Of a stretch of 64,000 nt of DNA, positions 1 through 9,304 are shown piece after piece (the first letter of the stretch is position 1; the number at the start of each line of letters is the position of its first letter). The DNA is from Gammaproteobacteria bacterium (GTDB lineage: Bacteria > Pseudomonadota > Gammaproteobacteria > DSM-16500). Below the pieces are notes generated by a model that saw nothing but the letters and a program-made list of their open reading frames with translations, was not told the origin of the DNA and did no database searches. Both the position numbers and the translations under genes were made by a program. The DNA is taken from positions 32,451 to 96,450 of the forward strand of contig JAHCAO010000007.1 of assembly GCA_019634835.1 (NCBI GenBank), written 5' to 3'.

Positions 1-716
1 ATACGGGCACGATTATCGCCTGAACTTACCCCTGTTCCCATCATAGCCATACCCATCTCTGACATAACAGTACGGACATCAGCAAAATCAACGTTAATCA
101 ATCCCGGTCTTGTTATTAATTCGGCAATCCCTTGTACCGCACCTCGTAAAACATCATTTGCAGCTTTAAATGCATTGATGAGGGTGACATTTTTACCTAA
201 AACAGTCAGTAATTTATTATTGGGAATAGTGATCAATGAATCCACATATTGTGACAGATTAGCAATTCCTTGCTCTGCTGTTTGCAAACGCATTTTTCCT
301 TCAAAGGAAAATGGTTTGGTCGTCACCGCCACTGTCAGAATACCTAATTCTTTTGCAATTTGCGCGAACACTGGTGCGGCTCCTGTACCCGTTCCTCCAC
401 CCATACCAGCAGCAAGAAACACCATGTCAGAACCACCTAATACCGTACGGATTTTTTCTCTATCTTCTTCCGCCGCCCGACGCCCCACCTCAGGGTTTGC
501 TCCAGCACCTAAACCACGCGTAATATTTTCTCCTAGTTGGATGATCGTATTTGCAGAAGAGTTTTTTAATGCTTGTGAATCTGTATTAGCACAAATAAAC
601 TCCACGCCCTCGATATGACCGGCCATCATATGCTCGATTGCGTTACCACCGCCGCCGCCAATACCAACCACTTTTATCACTGCATTTTGTTGACACGTAT
701 CTAATAGCTCAAACAT
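1..716 (-). CDS. ftsZ: Cell division protein FtsZ, N-terminal part (runs off the window)
   Basis: Tubulin-like GTPase that forms the cytokinetic Z-ring under the inner membrane. The minus strand opens at the ATG at 714-716 and stays open to base 1, giving about 238 residues, roughly the GTPase domain; the C-terminal part lies outside the window. Visible are the N-terminal glycine-rich loop (VGIGGGGNA), the FICANTD segment and the tubulin signature [14 protein letters not shown], followed by the helix with NKLLTVLG. It is last in the dcw cluster, 23 bp after the ftsA stop, so it is probably co-transcribed with ftsA. The identification is certain from the signature motif. Confidence 0.97.
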   Translation of the reverse strand, partial: MFELLDTCQQNAVIKVVGIGGGGGNAIEHMMAGHIEGVEFICANTDSQALKNSSANTIIQLGENITRGLGAGANPEVGRRAAEEDREKIRTVLGGSDMVFLAAGMGGGTGTGAAPVFAQIAKELGILTVAVTTKPFSFEGKMRLQTAEQGIANLSQYVDSLITIPNNKLLTVLGKNVTLINAFKAANDVLRGAVQGIAELITRPGLINVDFADVRTVMSEMGMAMMGTGVSSGDNRAR

Positions 717-739
717 GCCATCACCCCATTGAAGGATTG

Positions 740-1978
740 TTAAAAATTACCCTGGAACCAGTTTTTCATCCTAGACCATAACCCTTTCATGCTAGGCTGA
801 TTAATGACAACTTCCCGCTGACTTGAACGCTGCTTCTGACCATACACTAGCAAACCCACGCCAGTTGCGTAAATAGGATTATGTATGATGTCAGGCAATC
901 CTGTAACATTATATGGCTTACCGATGCGCACAGGTATTTTAAAAACTCTTTCAGCAAGCTCTTGCGCCCCCATAATTTTAGACGCACCACCAGTCAAAAC
1001 AATGCCCGCTGCAATAAAATCTTCTAAGCCACTTCGACGCAATTCGCTTAAAGCTAGCGTAAACAATTCTTCATATCTCGCTTCAACCACTTCAGCCAGT
1101 GCTCTGCCATGGATACGCCGCCCGGCTCTATCACCCATTGTTGGTATTTCAATCGTTTGGTTTGGATCAATTAAATCTTGCAATGCACATCCATACTTAA
1201 TTTTGATTTCTTCCGCATTGCGTGTTGGTGTTCTTAATGCGATGGCAATATCGTTAGTTACTTGATCTCCAGCAATAGGAATCACAGCTGTGTGGCGAAT
1301 AGCACCATCTGTGAAAATAGCAATATCACTAGTACCGCCACCAATATCTATCATGCATACGCCAAGTTCTTTCTCATCTTCCGTTAAAATAGACTGACTT
1401 GAAGCAAATTGTTCAAGCACAATATCACTGGTGGACAATCCGCAACGTTTCATACACTTCACGATATTTTGCGCAGCGCTTACCGCTCCAGTGACAATAT
1501 GAACTTTTGCTTCCAACCTAACACCTGACATGCCTACTGGTTCTCGAATGGAGTCTTGATTATCAATAATGAATTCTTGCGGCAATACATGTAGGATTTT
1601 CTGATCAGCAGGAATAGCAATCGCTTTTGCTGCATCAAGCACACGATCAACATCACTTTGGGACACTTCATAGTCACGAATAGCAACAATACCGTGAGAA
1701 TTCATGCTTCGGATATGACTGCCTGCAATGCCTGTATAAGCGGAAAAAATCTCACATCCTGCCATATGCTCAGCATCTTCTACTGAACGCTGGATGGATT
1801 GCACCGTAGACTCAATATTTACAACAACACCTCTTTTTAACCCTTGTGAAGGATGCGACCCAAAGCCAATCACATTCAGCTTTCCATCGCCAGTCATTTC
1901 ACCCACAAGAGTGACAACTTTCGAAGTGCCGATATCGATTCCTACCAAAAGATCTTTATGTATTGGCTTCTTTGCCAT
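740..1978 (-). CDS. ftsA: Cell division protein FtsA
   Basis: Actin-like ATPase that tethers FtsZ to the membrane and recruits later divisome proteins. The 412-residue length is normal. The fold markers are an N-terminal phosphate-binding loop ([18 protein letters not shown]), the second phosphate loop ([15 protein letters not shown]) near residue 210, and the [11 protein letters not shown] adenosine segment near 330. The C-terminus carries a basic, Trp-rich tail ([16 protein letters not shown]), the amphipathic membrane-targeting helix expected of FtsA. It lies between ftsQ (26 bp upstream) and ftsZ (23 bp downstream), the canonical order. Confidence 0.98.
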   Translation of the reverse strand: MAKKPIHKDLLVGIDIGTSKVVTLVGEMTGDGKLNVIGFGSHPSQGLKRGVVVNIESTVQSIQRSVEDAEHMAGCEIFSAYTGIAGSHIRSMNSHGIVAIRDYEVSQSDVDRVLDAAKAIAIPADQKILHVLPQEFIIDNQDSIREPVGMSGVRLEAKVHIVTGAVSAAQNIVKCMKRCGLSTSDIVLEQFASSQSILTEDEKELGVCMIDIGGGTSDIAIFTDGAIRHTAVIPIAGDQVTNDIAIALRTPTRNAEEIKIKYGCALQDLIDPNQTIEIPTMGDRAGRRIHGRALAEVVEARYEELFTLALSELRRSGLEDFIAAGIVLTGGASKIMGAQELAERVFKIPVRIGKPYNVTGLPDIIHNPIYATGVGLLVYGQKQRSSQREVVINQPSMKGLWSRMKNWFQGNF

Positions 1979-2004
1979 ATTTTTTCTTCCACATTAAACC
2001 GGAA

Positions 2005-2751
2005 TCAAGTTGTTGCTATCGCCTCTTTTTTCCATCGCACTGCCATTCCATTAGAGTAGCGTAAATCAATATAGTCTACACCTAATGGATGAGTTCCTAC
2101 TATTTTTGGGTACACTTTCACAAAATGACTAAGGCGAGTCAAGATATCTTTATGACCTATTTGCATTGTAATGCCATTATTTAATGTTAACTTCCATGTA
2201 AAAAAGGGTGTCAATTCCAAATAAGAAATCTTAACATGTAATGGCCATAATAATCGATTCATGTTGTGAAAATACCGCAACATAAAAATTTGCTGGCCTT
2301 CTGGCCCAGTGAATTGAGGAAGATCCTGTTGATTAATCTCTTGTTTAGGGATAAATAATTCTCCTGCTTCGCTTAATAAACTTTTGCCATTCCATTTAGC
2401 AGCAGGTTTTTTCTCGACAATAGTGATTTCAACTTGATCTGGCCACACACGCCTAACATATAAGTCTGATATCCATGGCATTTGCAATAGTTGATCTCTT
2501 ATATATTCAACATTAATTGTAAAAAAACCACGACTGACTAGCGGAGTAAGTAAACGTTGTACTTCTTGATGATTCACATGGTAAATACCGTACACCCGGA
2601 CGGTTCGGATGGGAAAACACTGTGAAAAATTAAGCTGGTTTAAAGTAAAAACGACAGTGAGCACCATAGCGCCCAGTAAGGTAATTTTGAAGGTCTGTGA
2701 TAAATATTCAACATAGTTTCTTGGCTGTTTTCCTTTTCTTAGGCTCATCAT
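2005..2751 (-). CDS. ftsQ: Cell division protein FtsQ
   Basis: Bitopic divisome protein that links FtsB/FtsL to the cytokinetic machinery. There is a short basic cytoplasmic tail (RKGKQPRNY), one membrane helix at about residues 24-42, then a periplasmic POTRA domain (IRTVRVYGIYHVNHQEVQRLL) and the FtsQ beta domain. The length of 248 residues is slightly short but within the family. Two adjacent Met codons open the frame. The upstream neighbour murB ends 184 bp away; in most gammaproteobacteria ddl fills this position, and here there is no ddl. That gap may hold the promoter for ftsQ-ftsA-ftsZ, but I see no clear consensus. Confidence 0.95.
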   Translation of the reverse strand: MMSLRKGKQPRNYVEYLSQTFKITLLGAMVLTVVFTLNQLNFSQCFPIRTVRVYGIYHVNHQEVQRLLTPLVSRGFFTINVEYIRDQLLQMPWISDLYVRRVWPDQVEITIVEKKPAAKWNGKSLLSEAGELFIPKQEINQQDLPQFTGPEGQQIFMLRYFHNMNRLLWPLHVKISYLELTPFFTWKLTLNNGITMQIGHKDILTRLSHFVKVYPKIVGTHPLGVDYIDLRYSNGMAVRWKKEAIATT

Positions 2752-2935
2752 GATATACCTTAGTACAGCACCACGCTAAGTTTGGCCCTATTAGATTCGC
2801 TCAGACTTTGGTGTTATCTCACCTCGTCCCACTGTTATTTAACCTTGTTTGTCCTACAGTTTACTCACTGCGCCGTCGTGCCACGGCTTGTCCACGACAT
2901 CCAAGCAGCTCAACGGGCACAAAACTTGTTAACAC
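2752..2935. other. ftsQ-murB intergenic gap where ddl would be expected
   Basis: This 184-bp stretch separates the murB stop from the ftsQ start. In related clusters ddl (D-alanine-D-alanine ligase) sits here. No frame on either strand gives a ligase-like product; short open frames on the plus strand are shadows of murB. The minus strand begins with a 24-codon GTG frame right after murB, with no recognisable product. The gap may carry regulatory signals for ftsQAZ, which are expected at this junction in other bacteria, but none is convincing by eye. Confidence 0.5.
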
Positions 2936-3877
2936 TTATTTTCTGCCAATAATACAAACTTCCGGAATTAATCGTACACCAGTTTTCTCTTCAACAATAG
3001 CACCCACATTGGCTATCAAGTTTTCAATATCAGCAGAAGTGGCGCTGCGTTCATTAATAATAAAGTTTGCATGTTTCTCTGAAATACATGCTCCTCCAAT
3101 ATATTTTCCCTTGATACCACATTCTTCTATCAAACGTCCCGCATAGCTTCCAGGAGGATTACGAAAAACAGAACCACAATTGGCTGTGCCAGTAGGTTGT
3201 GTATGATGACGCTTTTCTAATAACGTACGGATATCATTTAATGACTTTTCTTTATCACCTATTTGTAGAGAAAAATGCCCTGCGACAAACCACTCGCCTT
3301 CTGGTCGCACAACATGCCGGTAATGGACTTCAAAGTCTGATAGAGGGCGGATTTTAATTTCACCTTGCCGATTAATAGTTTCTACCATACGTACAAACCG
3401 CCAAGTCTCCCCGCCAAAACATCCCGCATTCATCGCTAACGCTCCCCCCACCGTACCTGGAATACCAGCCATAAATTCTAGGCCAGTCGCACCAACCCTA
3501 GCGGTAAACCGAGCCAGTTGAGCAGAAGCAACTCCCGCTTCAGCACGAATTTCTTGTGAGTCATTTTGTGACAATTGATTGAGTGCACCTTGCGTAATCA
3601 CAACCACCCCTTCCACTCCGCCATCTCTCACTAATGTGTTACTACCTAAGCCCAACCAGGTAAGAGGGACGGTACTTGGCAACTCATGCAAAAATAGGGA
3701 AAGATCATCAAGATCAGCAGGTATATAGACATAATCAGCCGGCCCTCCTGTGCGCCAAGAAGTATAATGAGCGAGTGGCTCATTTTGTAAAAACTTGCCG
3801 CGAAGCTTGATTGCCAATGGTGATGAAAGAATATCATTCATACAAAAAGCCCATGAGTTAGAAATGATTACAGCCAT
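2936..3877 (-). CDS. murB: UDP-N-acetylenolpyruvoylglucosamine reductase MurB
   Basis: FAD enzyme that reduces UDP-GlcNAc-enolpyruvate to UDP-MurNAc with NADPH. The sequence shows the FAD-binding region (SWRTGGPADY; LGLGSNTLVRDGG; GIPGTVGGALAMNAGCFGGE), the catalytic serine motif CGSVFRNPPGSYAGRLIE and the terminal catalytic glutamate in IPEVCIIG. The short C-terminal domain resembles type II MurB (Bacillus-like, about 300 aa) rather than the 342-residue E. coli type I. The reading frame has a second Met at position 13 (start 3841), giving 301 residues; this looks the likelier start because the family begins near NDIL. A fold-back repeat separates it from murC upstream. Confidence 0.96.
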   Translation of the reverse strand: MAVIISNSWAFCMNDILSSPLAIKLRGKFLQNEPLAHYTSWRTGGPADYVYIPADLDDLSLFLHELPSTVPLTWLGLGSNTLVRDGGVEGVVVITQGALNQLSQNDSQEIRAEAGVASAQLARFTARVGATGLEFMAGIPGTVGGALAMNAGCFGGETWRFVRMVETINRQGEIKIRPLSDFEVHYRHVVRPEGEWFVAGHFSLQIGDKEKSLNDIRTLLEKRHHTQPTGTANCGSVFRNPPGSYAGRLIEECGIKGKYIGGACISEKHANFIINERSATSADIENLIANVGAIVEEKTGVRLIPEVCIIGRK

Positions 3878-3908
3878 TTCTATTGAAAATAAAAACCTCT
3901 GTTACTGG

Positions 3909-4077
3909 ATGCATGACGAGTTTTTCGCAACGAGAGGATGAAGGTATTTTTCCTTCACCATTCACCGCAAAACACACTTATCCTTGAGTGAGTTTTACTC
4001 TCGCAGACTCTTGTCTGCGAGTGAATAGTTCATACAAAATACCTTCATCCTCTCGTTGCGAAAAACTCGTCATGCAT
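3909..4077 (-). repeat. Fold-back element copy A (arms + two internal hairpins), between murC and murB
   Basis: A 169-bp palindromic element. The left arm starting ATGCATGACGAGTTTTTCGC is mirrored by the right arm ending GTCATGCAT; the arms match for about 42 bp. Read on the minus strand, the interior has a 9-bp hairpin with loop AAGA (stem CTCGCAGAC/GTCTGCGAG) followed by a second hairpin GTAAAAC/GTTTTGC, where a T-G wobble keeps the pairing. The same layout occurs at 49950, 55528 and 57616. It sits inside the dcw operon, between the murC stop and the murB start, so every transcript through the cluster would carry a long hairpin here. Confidence 0.9.
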
Positions 4078-4079
4078 AC

Positions 4080-5501
4080 TTACTTCCCTATCTCTTTTAA
4101 CTTAGTTGCGGCTAACTGAGCCACCAAACCACCAATATTACCAGCACCTTGCATCAGCAAAACATCGCCATCTTGTAATTCCTGCTCGAACAATGATGGC
4201 AAAGTATGGTGACATTCCACAAAGATGGGTTCAATGTGACCACGTTTTTTTATTTCACTAGCCAATGACATACCATCTGCACCTTGAATATAATCTTCTC
4301 CAGCAGAATAAACATCTAGCAACATCAATTTGTCCGGTTTAGACAATACATTGCAAAAATCGCTGAATAAATCACGCGTGCGAGTATATCGATGAGGTTG
4401 ATACACCATCACCAAACGTCGGTCCGGCCAACTCTCTCTAGCGGCTTGTAACGTGGCAGCAATTTCACGCGGGTGATGCCCATAATCGTCCACTAACGTC
4501 ACTTGCCCGCCATTTAGTAAAGAAAAATCGCCATAAACCTGGAAGCGGCGGCTTATTCCAGCAAAATTTTCTAATGCATCAGCGATAGCACGGTCTTGCA
4601 CTTTCAATTCTGATGCCACTGCAACAGCAGCAAGTGCATTTAATACATTATGCCGCCCGGGTAAATTCAATGTCACTGGCAATGGTGATTGGCCTTTGGG
4701 GCGCTCAATAATGAATTTAGTCTGCATACCACTCTGGGTATAACTTAATGTTCTAAAGTCAGCTTCGCTGGTAATTCCATACGTAATCACTGGCCGTGAA
4801 AGCATGGGCATGATTTCACGCACAATAGGATCATCAATACAGAGTATGGCTAAACCATAAAATGGCAACCGGTGAAGAAATTCCAAAAAGGTTGCTTTTA
4901 ATCGCTCAAAATCATTTTCATAAGTCCCCATATGATCTTGATCTATGTTTGTTACAATTGAAATCATAGGCTTGAGATATAAAAATGATGCATCACTTTC
5001 ATCTGCCTCAGCAACCAGATAATGACCACGTCCCAAGCGTGCATTGCTCCCAACACTATTTAACCGACCACCAATGACAAAAGTCGGGTCAAGTCCTGCC
5101 TCAGCAAGAATACTGGTCACAAGACTAGTTGTTGTCGTTTTACCATGTGTGCCTGATACAGCAATACCATACCGAAACCGCATCAACTCACCCAGCATTT
5201 CTGCTCTAGGCACAATAGGAATATGCGCATTCCGCGCCGCTTCTAATTCAGGATTATGCCAATCCACCGCTGAAGAACGCACGATAACATCTGCATTTTT
5301 AATGTGACTCGCATCATGTCCACGATAAATGATGGCACCCATCACACGCAGCCACTGAGTCAACGAATTCTCAGATAAATCCGAGCCAGAAACCGTATAA
5401 CCTTGACGTAACAACACCTCAGCAATACCGGCCATGCCAACGCCGCCCACACCTACAAAGTGGACATGTTTAATATGTCCCATCTCAAACATCCAACTCA
5501 A
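4080..5501 (-). CDS. murC: UDP-N-acetylmuramate-L-alanine ligase MurC
   Basis: Cytoplasmic ATP-dependent Mur ligase adding L-Ala to UDP-MurNAc. The 473 residues show the N-terminal Rossmann motif HFVGVGGVGMAGIAE, the ATP P-loop SGTHGKTTTTS near residue 117, the EADESDASFL metal/substrate motif, the DHMGTYEND segment, and the C-terminal domain DDYGHHPREI with HRYTRTRDLF. The start at 5501 could instead be Met7 (MGHIKHVHF); the family normally begins close to that point. It lies 12 bp after murG. It is the first ligase of the pentapeptide pathway; MurD and MurE are also in the cluster, but the last one, MurF, is not. Confidence 0.97.
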   Translation of the reverse strand: MSWMFEMGHIKHVHFVGVGGVGMAGIAEVLLRQGYTVSGSDLSENSLTQWLRVMGAIIYRGHDASHIKNADVIVRSSAVDWHNPELEAARNAHIPIVPRAEMLGELMRFRYGIAVSGTHGKTTTTSLVTSILAEAGLDPTFVIGGRLNSVGSNARLGRGHYLVAEADESDASFLYLKPMISIVTNIDQDHMGTYENDFERLKATFLEFLHRLPFYGLAILCIDDPIVREIMPMLSRPVITYGITSEADFRTLSYTQSGMQTKFIIERPKGQSPLPVTLNLPGRHNVLNALAAVAVASELKVQDRAIADALENFAGISRRFQVYGDFSLLNGGQVTLVDDYGHHPREIAATLQAARESWPDRRLVMVYQPHRYTRTRDLFSDFCNVLSKPDKLMLLDVYSAGEDYIQGADGMSLASEIKKRGHIEPIFVECHHTLPSLFEQELQDGDVLLMQGAGNIGGLVAQLAATKLKEIGK

Positions 5502-5513
5502 TGGTTAACCTCC

Positions 5514-6605
5514 TCAATGAATGACTTCGCACAGTATCTTATAAAATCTCTCTGCCACATTAACTCTGCGTAATTGATAAGCTGCTTTTGCCATATCAAA
5601 ACGACTCTCCGGCGATTGCGAGAATTGCTTGACTACATCAGCCAACCGATCTTCTGTTAATTCAGATTGTTGAATACAAAGCGCTGCTTTATGCTTCACC
5701 ATAAAATCCGCATTGGCTGTCTGATGATCGTCTACTGCAAATGGAAAGGGTACAAAAATCGCTCCTACCCCTACAGCACAAAGCTCAGTGACTGTTAAAG
5801 CACCTGCGCGACATAATACCATGTTTGTCCACGCATAAGCATGTGCCATATTTTTAATAAATGGTGTAAGGTTTGCCTGCACCCCCATCGATTCATATGC
5901 TTTTTTTGCTGCTGCATAATGCTTCTCGCCAGTTTGATGCCATATCTCAGGGCGCTCTTCATGTTTTAATTTTGCGATCGCACGCGGCACCACCTCATTC
6001 AATGCTTTCGCTCCTAAACTACCCCCTAATATGAGTAAACGAAACGGCGCATGATTTGGTATTAAACGTTCTTGGGGTGGGGGTAAGTGCTCAAGCTCGT
6101 GCCGCACAGGATTACCAATAGTCATCACTTTAGATCGGGGCGTGAAAGCAGTCGGGAACCCTTCTAATATCCGCTTTGAAAAGCACGCAAGCGCCCGATT
6201 TGTCAATCCCACTTTAGCATTTTGCTCATGAATAATCAGCGGACAACGTGTCAGCCAGCTTGCTATGCCACCAGGGCCGCTAACAAATCCCCCCATACCA
6301 ATGGTAATGTCCGGATGGATTTTTTTTATTACACGCATGGATTGCTGAATAGCAAGAAAAATTTTAAATGGTGCAAGCATCAATGTTTTGATACCTTTGC
6401 CCCGTACTCCATTAATGGTAATAAAATGCAAGGGAATATTAACTTCCGGTACCAAACGCGATTCCATCCCCTGCTTCGTGCCTAACCAATGCACATCAAC
6501 GCCATGCTGTTGTAAATAGTTCGCGATAGCGAGCCCAGGAAACACATGCCCTCCTGTGCCTCCTGCCATAATTAATACACGTTTTAGCTGTGTGGTTGAA
6601 GTCAT
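5514..6605 (-). CDS. murG: Lipid II synthase MurG (GlcNAc transferase)
   Basis: GT28 glycosyltransferase at the inner face of the membrane; it transfers GlcNAc from UDP-GlcNAc to lipid I. Seen: the N-terminal glycine loop MAGGTGGHVFPGLA, the second G-loop GMGGFVSGPGG, the HEQNAKVGLTNRALA motif, the third glycine loop LGGSLGAKALN and the UDP-GlcNAc-binding CRAGALTVTELCAVGVGAIFVPFPFAVDDHQ block. The length of 363 aa is typical. It is 3 bp from the upstream ftsW stop and 12 bp from murC, consistent with translational coupling in one operon. Confidence 0.97.
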   Translation of the reverse strand: MTSTTQLKRVLIMAGGTGGHVFPGLAIANYLQQHGVDVHWLGTKQGMESRLVPEVNIPLHFITINGVRGKGIKTLMLAPFKIFLAIQQSMRVIKKIHPDITIGMGGFVSGPGGIASWLTRCPLIIHEQNAKVGLTNRALACFSKRILEGFPTAFTPRSKVMTIGNPVRHELEHLPPPQERLIPNHAPFRLLILGGSLGAKALNEVVPRAIAKLKHEERPEIWHQTGEKHYAAAKKAYESMGVQANLTPFIKNMAHAYAWTNMVLCRAGALTVTELCAVGVGAIFVPFPFAVDDHQTANADFMVKHKAALCIQQSELTEDRLADVVKQFSQSPESRFDMAKAAYQLRRVNVAERFYKILCEVIH

Positions 6606-6608
6606 GTT

Positions 6609-7763
6609 TTATTTAATGCCTAGTCCCGCTAATCGATTTTCGTGATCTATACGCAATAACACCGCAATGACAATACAGTTTACCAATATACTGCTGCCAC
6701 CATAACTCATTAATGGCAGCGTTAACCCTTTAGTAGGTAACAGCCCAGAGTTTACACCAATACTGACAGTAAATTGAATGGCTATCCACAACCCAAATCC
6801 ATAGGCAAGAAATCCAGCATAATGTCTATTCAGTTGTTGCGCAGCTCTGGCTATCAAAAATATCCGCGTAACAAGAAAAAGAAATAAACCCATGACGATA
6901 AGCATACCGAATAATCCCAATTCTTCTGCAATCACAGCAAATAGAAAATCAGTGTGTGCTTCAGGTAAGTAAAACATCTTCTGAATACTTTTGCCTAACC
7001 CAACACCAAACCACCCTCCTCTGCCAAAAGCAATTAATGATTGAGTCAACTGATATCCTGTATCAAATGGCCGCTCCCATGGATTTAAAAAACTGGTTAA
7101 TCGTGCTAATCGATAAGAAGCAGAAACCGCAATTAAGGCCAATGCACCCAGTGCTAATGAAAACAACACGGCGAAGTGACGAAGACGCATTCCTGCCAGA
7201 AACATTAAACCCAACGTGGTAGCAGTGACTACTACTGTTGCCCCAAAATCAGGTTCGCGTAAGAGCAACACCGCCACCACACTCAACACTAACATAGGCT
7301 TCAGAAAACCACTTAATTGACGCTGGACTTCATTGTTATGTCTCACCAAATACCCTGCCATATAGACGACTACCATGAATTTAGTCAACTCGGACACTTG
7401 AAAAGTAAAAGGACCATACCCAATCCAGCGAGCACTTCCATTCACACTATGGCCCATGCCAGGTATCAATACAAGCGCCAGCATAAGCATCACACCTAGC
7501 AAAAGATACCCGCCCCATTTTTCCCAATAGGAAGTATCAATTTGCATTACAATACCCCCTAATAAAACACCTAATGCCAAGAAAATTAACTGTTTAAAAA
7601 GAAAATAAAACGGTTGATGCATTTGTTTATCAGAAATGACAATGGACGCTGACGTCATCATGAGCAATCCTAATACTACGATTAGAAGAATAGTAACCAC
7701 AAGCCACTTATCGTAAAGAGCAGGTGCAACAGCTTGATGGACGGCAGCATGAGAACGCATCAC
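6609..7763 (-). CDS. ftsW: Peptidoglycan glycosyltransferase FtsW (SEDS family)
   Basis: Septal peptidoglycan polymerase that works with FtsI. The 384-residue protein has about ten hydrophobic helices and SEDS signatures: NGSARWIGYGPFTFQVSELTKF in the first half, LLREPDFGATVV, and the large periplasmic loop region with TGYQLTQSLIAFGRGGWFGVGLGKSIQKMFYLPEAHTDFLFAVIAEELG. The C-terminal helix carries GLTLPLMSYGGSS. Position between murD and murG identifies FtsW rather than RodA. Start at 7763 gives MMRSHAAV; a downstream alternative is possible because the first helix begins at about residue 20. Confidence 0.97.
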   Translation of the reverse strand: MMRSHAAVHQAVAPALYDKWLVVTILLIVVLGLLMMTSASIVISDKQMHQPFYFLFKQLIFLALGVLLGGIVMQIDTSYWEKWGGYLLLGVMLMLALVLIPGMGHSVNGSARWIGYGPFTFQVSELTKFMVVVYMAGYLVRHNNEVQRQLSGFLKPMLVLSVVAVLLLREPDFGATVVVTATTLGLMFLAGMRLRHFAVLFSLALGALALIAVSASYRLARLTSFLNPWERPFDTGYQLTQSLIAFGRGGWFGVGLGKSIQKMFYLPEAHTDFLFAVIAEELGLFGMLIVMGLFLFLVTRIFLIARAAQQLNRHYAGFLAYGFGLWIAIQFTVSIGVNSGLLPTKGLTLPLMSYGGSSILVNCIVIAVLLRIDHENRLAGLGIK

Positions 7764-7779
7764 GTACCTCTCACAGACC

Positions 7780-9117
7780 CTACAGCTTTTCCACTATTTC
7801 CGTGAAAACCCGGCCTCTATGTTCATAATTATTAAACATGTCAAAACTCGCACAAGCTGGAGATAATAAAACACTATCATCTGGTTGTGCGACCACCGCA
7901 GCTTGTTGAATAGCATCATCCATACTATTCGCAAATGATAATGGAACACGATTCCCAACGGCATTAGCAATATCGTTGGCTGCTTCGCCTATCAGGACAA
8001 TATGGCGAGAATATTTTTCAATCGCAGGAACAAGCGATTGAAAATCAGCATTCTTACCCACACCTCCTAAAATGACAATCAACTTACCTATTATCTCGCT
8101 CCCCAATCCTTCAATCGCTGCTTGCGTCGCACCAACGTTAGTCCCTTTAGAATCGTTGTACCACCTTACACCATTACGTTCACGAACCAACTGGCAACGA
8201 TGAGGCAATCCTTTAAATTCCCGTAATACTTTTAGCATGGGTTCGAAGGGTAATCCTAATCCATATCCTATTGCTAACGATGCCAGCGCATTTGCTTGAT
8301 AGTGTTTACCCCTTACTGGTAATTCGTTAACAGGCAGTAATACCGTATCCGCGAAAGCAAGATAAGTTTCTTTTCCTTTGGTTAATAACCCAAATTCACT
8401 TTGCCCTGGCATATCTGAAGTAAAATATAATTTCTTTTGTAATGTTTTCTCATAACATTCTGTCAATGGGTCGTCTCGATTGCACACAGCAATTTGGCAA
8501 TTTTGATAAACACGATATTTTGCACGCTGATAATGAACCAGATCCTCATAACGGTCCATGTGATCGGCTGTCACATTCAATACTGTCGCCACCTGTGGCT
8601 TTAAAGAATAGGTTGTTTCTAATTGAAAGCTTGATAGCTCTAACACAAAGAGATTGGCAACAGGATGATTTAGCAATAAATCTAAAGCTGGTACACCTAA
8701 ATTACCACCTGCTTGAACATGATAACCCGCCGTTTCTGTCATGTTGCCTACTAAGGTTGTCACCGTGCTTTTCGCATTCGTCCCAGTAATCGCGATTACT
8801 GGAACATTCACTGCACGTGCAAATAATTCAACGTCCCCAATCACGGGAACTCCTCGCTTTACTTGTTTAGCGATGGCTGGTTCACGTAATGCAATCCCAG
8901 GACTGAGAATAATACGAGTTGCTTTTTCAAGTAATGAATCATTGAGCCCACCCAATACCACAGGAACATCCGGACAATGACGGGAAAAAGTTTCTAAATA
9001 AGGAGGAGCTTCTCGCGTATCCATCACAGTAATTGGCAAACCACAATTTTTAAGATAGCGCGCGCAAGAAAGACCTGTTGCACCTAATCCAACAATTACA
9101 TGTAATTCAGTAGACAT
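7780..9117 (-). CDS. murD: UDP-N-acetylmuramoylalanine-D-glutamate ligase MurD
   Basis: Cytoplasmic ligase adding D-Glu to UDP-MurNAc-L-Ala. The 445-residue protein shows the N-terminal nucleotide-sugar domain (VGLGATGLSCARYL), the ATP loop ITGTNAKSTVTTLVG near residue 111 (with Ala-Lys in place of the usual Gly-Lys, as is common in MurD), ELSSFQLETT, and the C-terminal YNDSKGTNVGATQAAIEG and LSPACASFDMFNNYEHRG motifs. It lies 16 bp before ftsW. The gap to mraY upstream (187 bp) is long for this cluster and holds a short dispersed repeat. Confidence 0.97.
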   Translation of the reverse strand: MSTELHVIVGLGATGLSCARYLKNCGLPITVMDTREAPPYLETFSRHCPDVPVVLGGLNDSLLEKATRIILSPGIALREPAIAKQVKRGVPVIGDVELFARAVNVPVIAITGTNAKSTVTTLVGNMTETAGYHVQAGGNLGVPALDLLLNHPVANLFVLELSSFQLETTYSLKPQVATVLNVTADHMDRYEDLVHYQRAKYRVYQNCQIAVCNRDDPLTECYEKTLQKKLYFTSDMPGQSEFGLLTKGKETYLAFADTVLLPVNELPVRGKHYQANALASLAIGYGLGLPFEPMLKVLREFKGLPHRCQLVRERNGVRWYNDSKGTNVGATQAAIEGLGSEIIGKLIVILGGVGKNADFQSLVPAIEKYSRHIVLIGEAANDIANAVGNRVPLSFANSMDDAIQQAAVVAQPDDSVLLSPACASFDMFNNYEHRGRVFTEIVEKL

Positions 9118-9222
9118 AGTTAAATCTCTATTTATGATGTTTCAGCCATCATTGTTCAAAGTAACAGATAGACAGCAGACATCCCGCTAAAAGCAATCAT
9201 CCTATTATTTCTTAGCAACTGG

Positions 9223-9257
9223 ATTGCAGGATGCAACCTTAAACGCCACGGATAGCG
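9223..9257 (+). repeat. 35-bp REP-like dispersed repeat, copy 1
   Basis: The murD-mraY gap (9118-9304) contains a 35-bp segment beginning ATTGCAGGATGCAACC. It matches the segment at 15613-15647, upstream of mraZ, in about 25 of 35 positions, and most differences are transitions. A small palindrome (TTGCAGGATGCAA) forms its left half. It resembles the short REP-type repeats scattered in many gammaproteobacterial genomes. Nothing else is visible in this gap; an open frame covering 9156-9392 is a shadow of mraY's 3' end. Confidence 0.55.
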
Positions 9258-9304
9258 TGTGTAGAATTCCTTAGCAGGCGCGGTATTCAGTAAAACGCTT
9301 GCCC

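Noticed and set aside
2752..2935. Possible degenerate ddl between murB and ftsQ
   Set aside because: Only short frames with no ATP-grasp motif; no evidence beyond position.
2808..3146. 112-aa plus-strand open frame
   Set aside because: Lies mostly antisense to murB and has no ribosome site or family resemblance.
3909..4077. CRISPR array from recurrent palindromes
   Set aside because: Repeats are dispersed singly over 60 kb, not in direct tandem with spacers; no cas genes.
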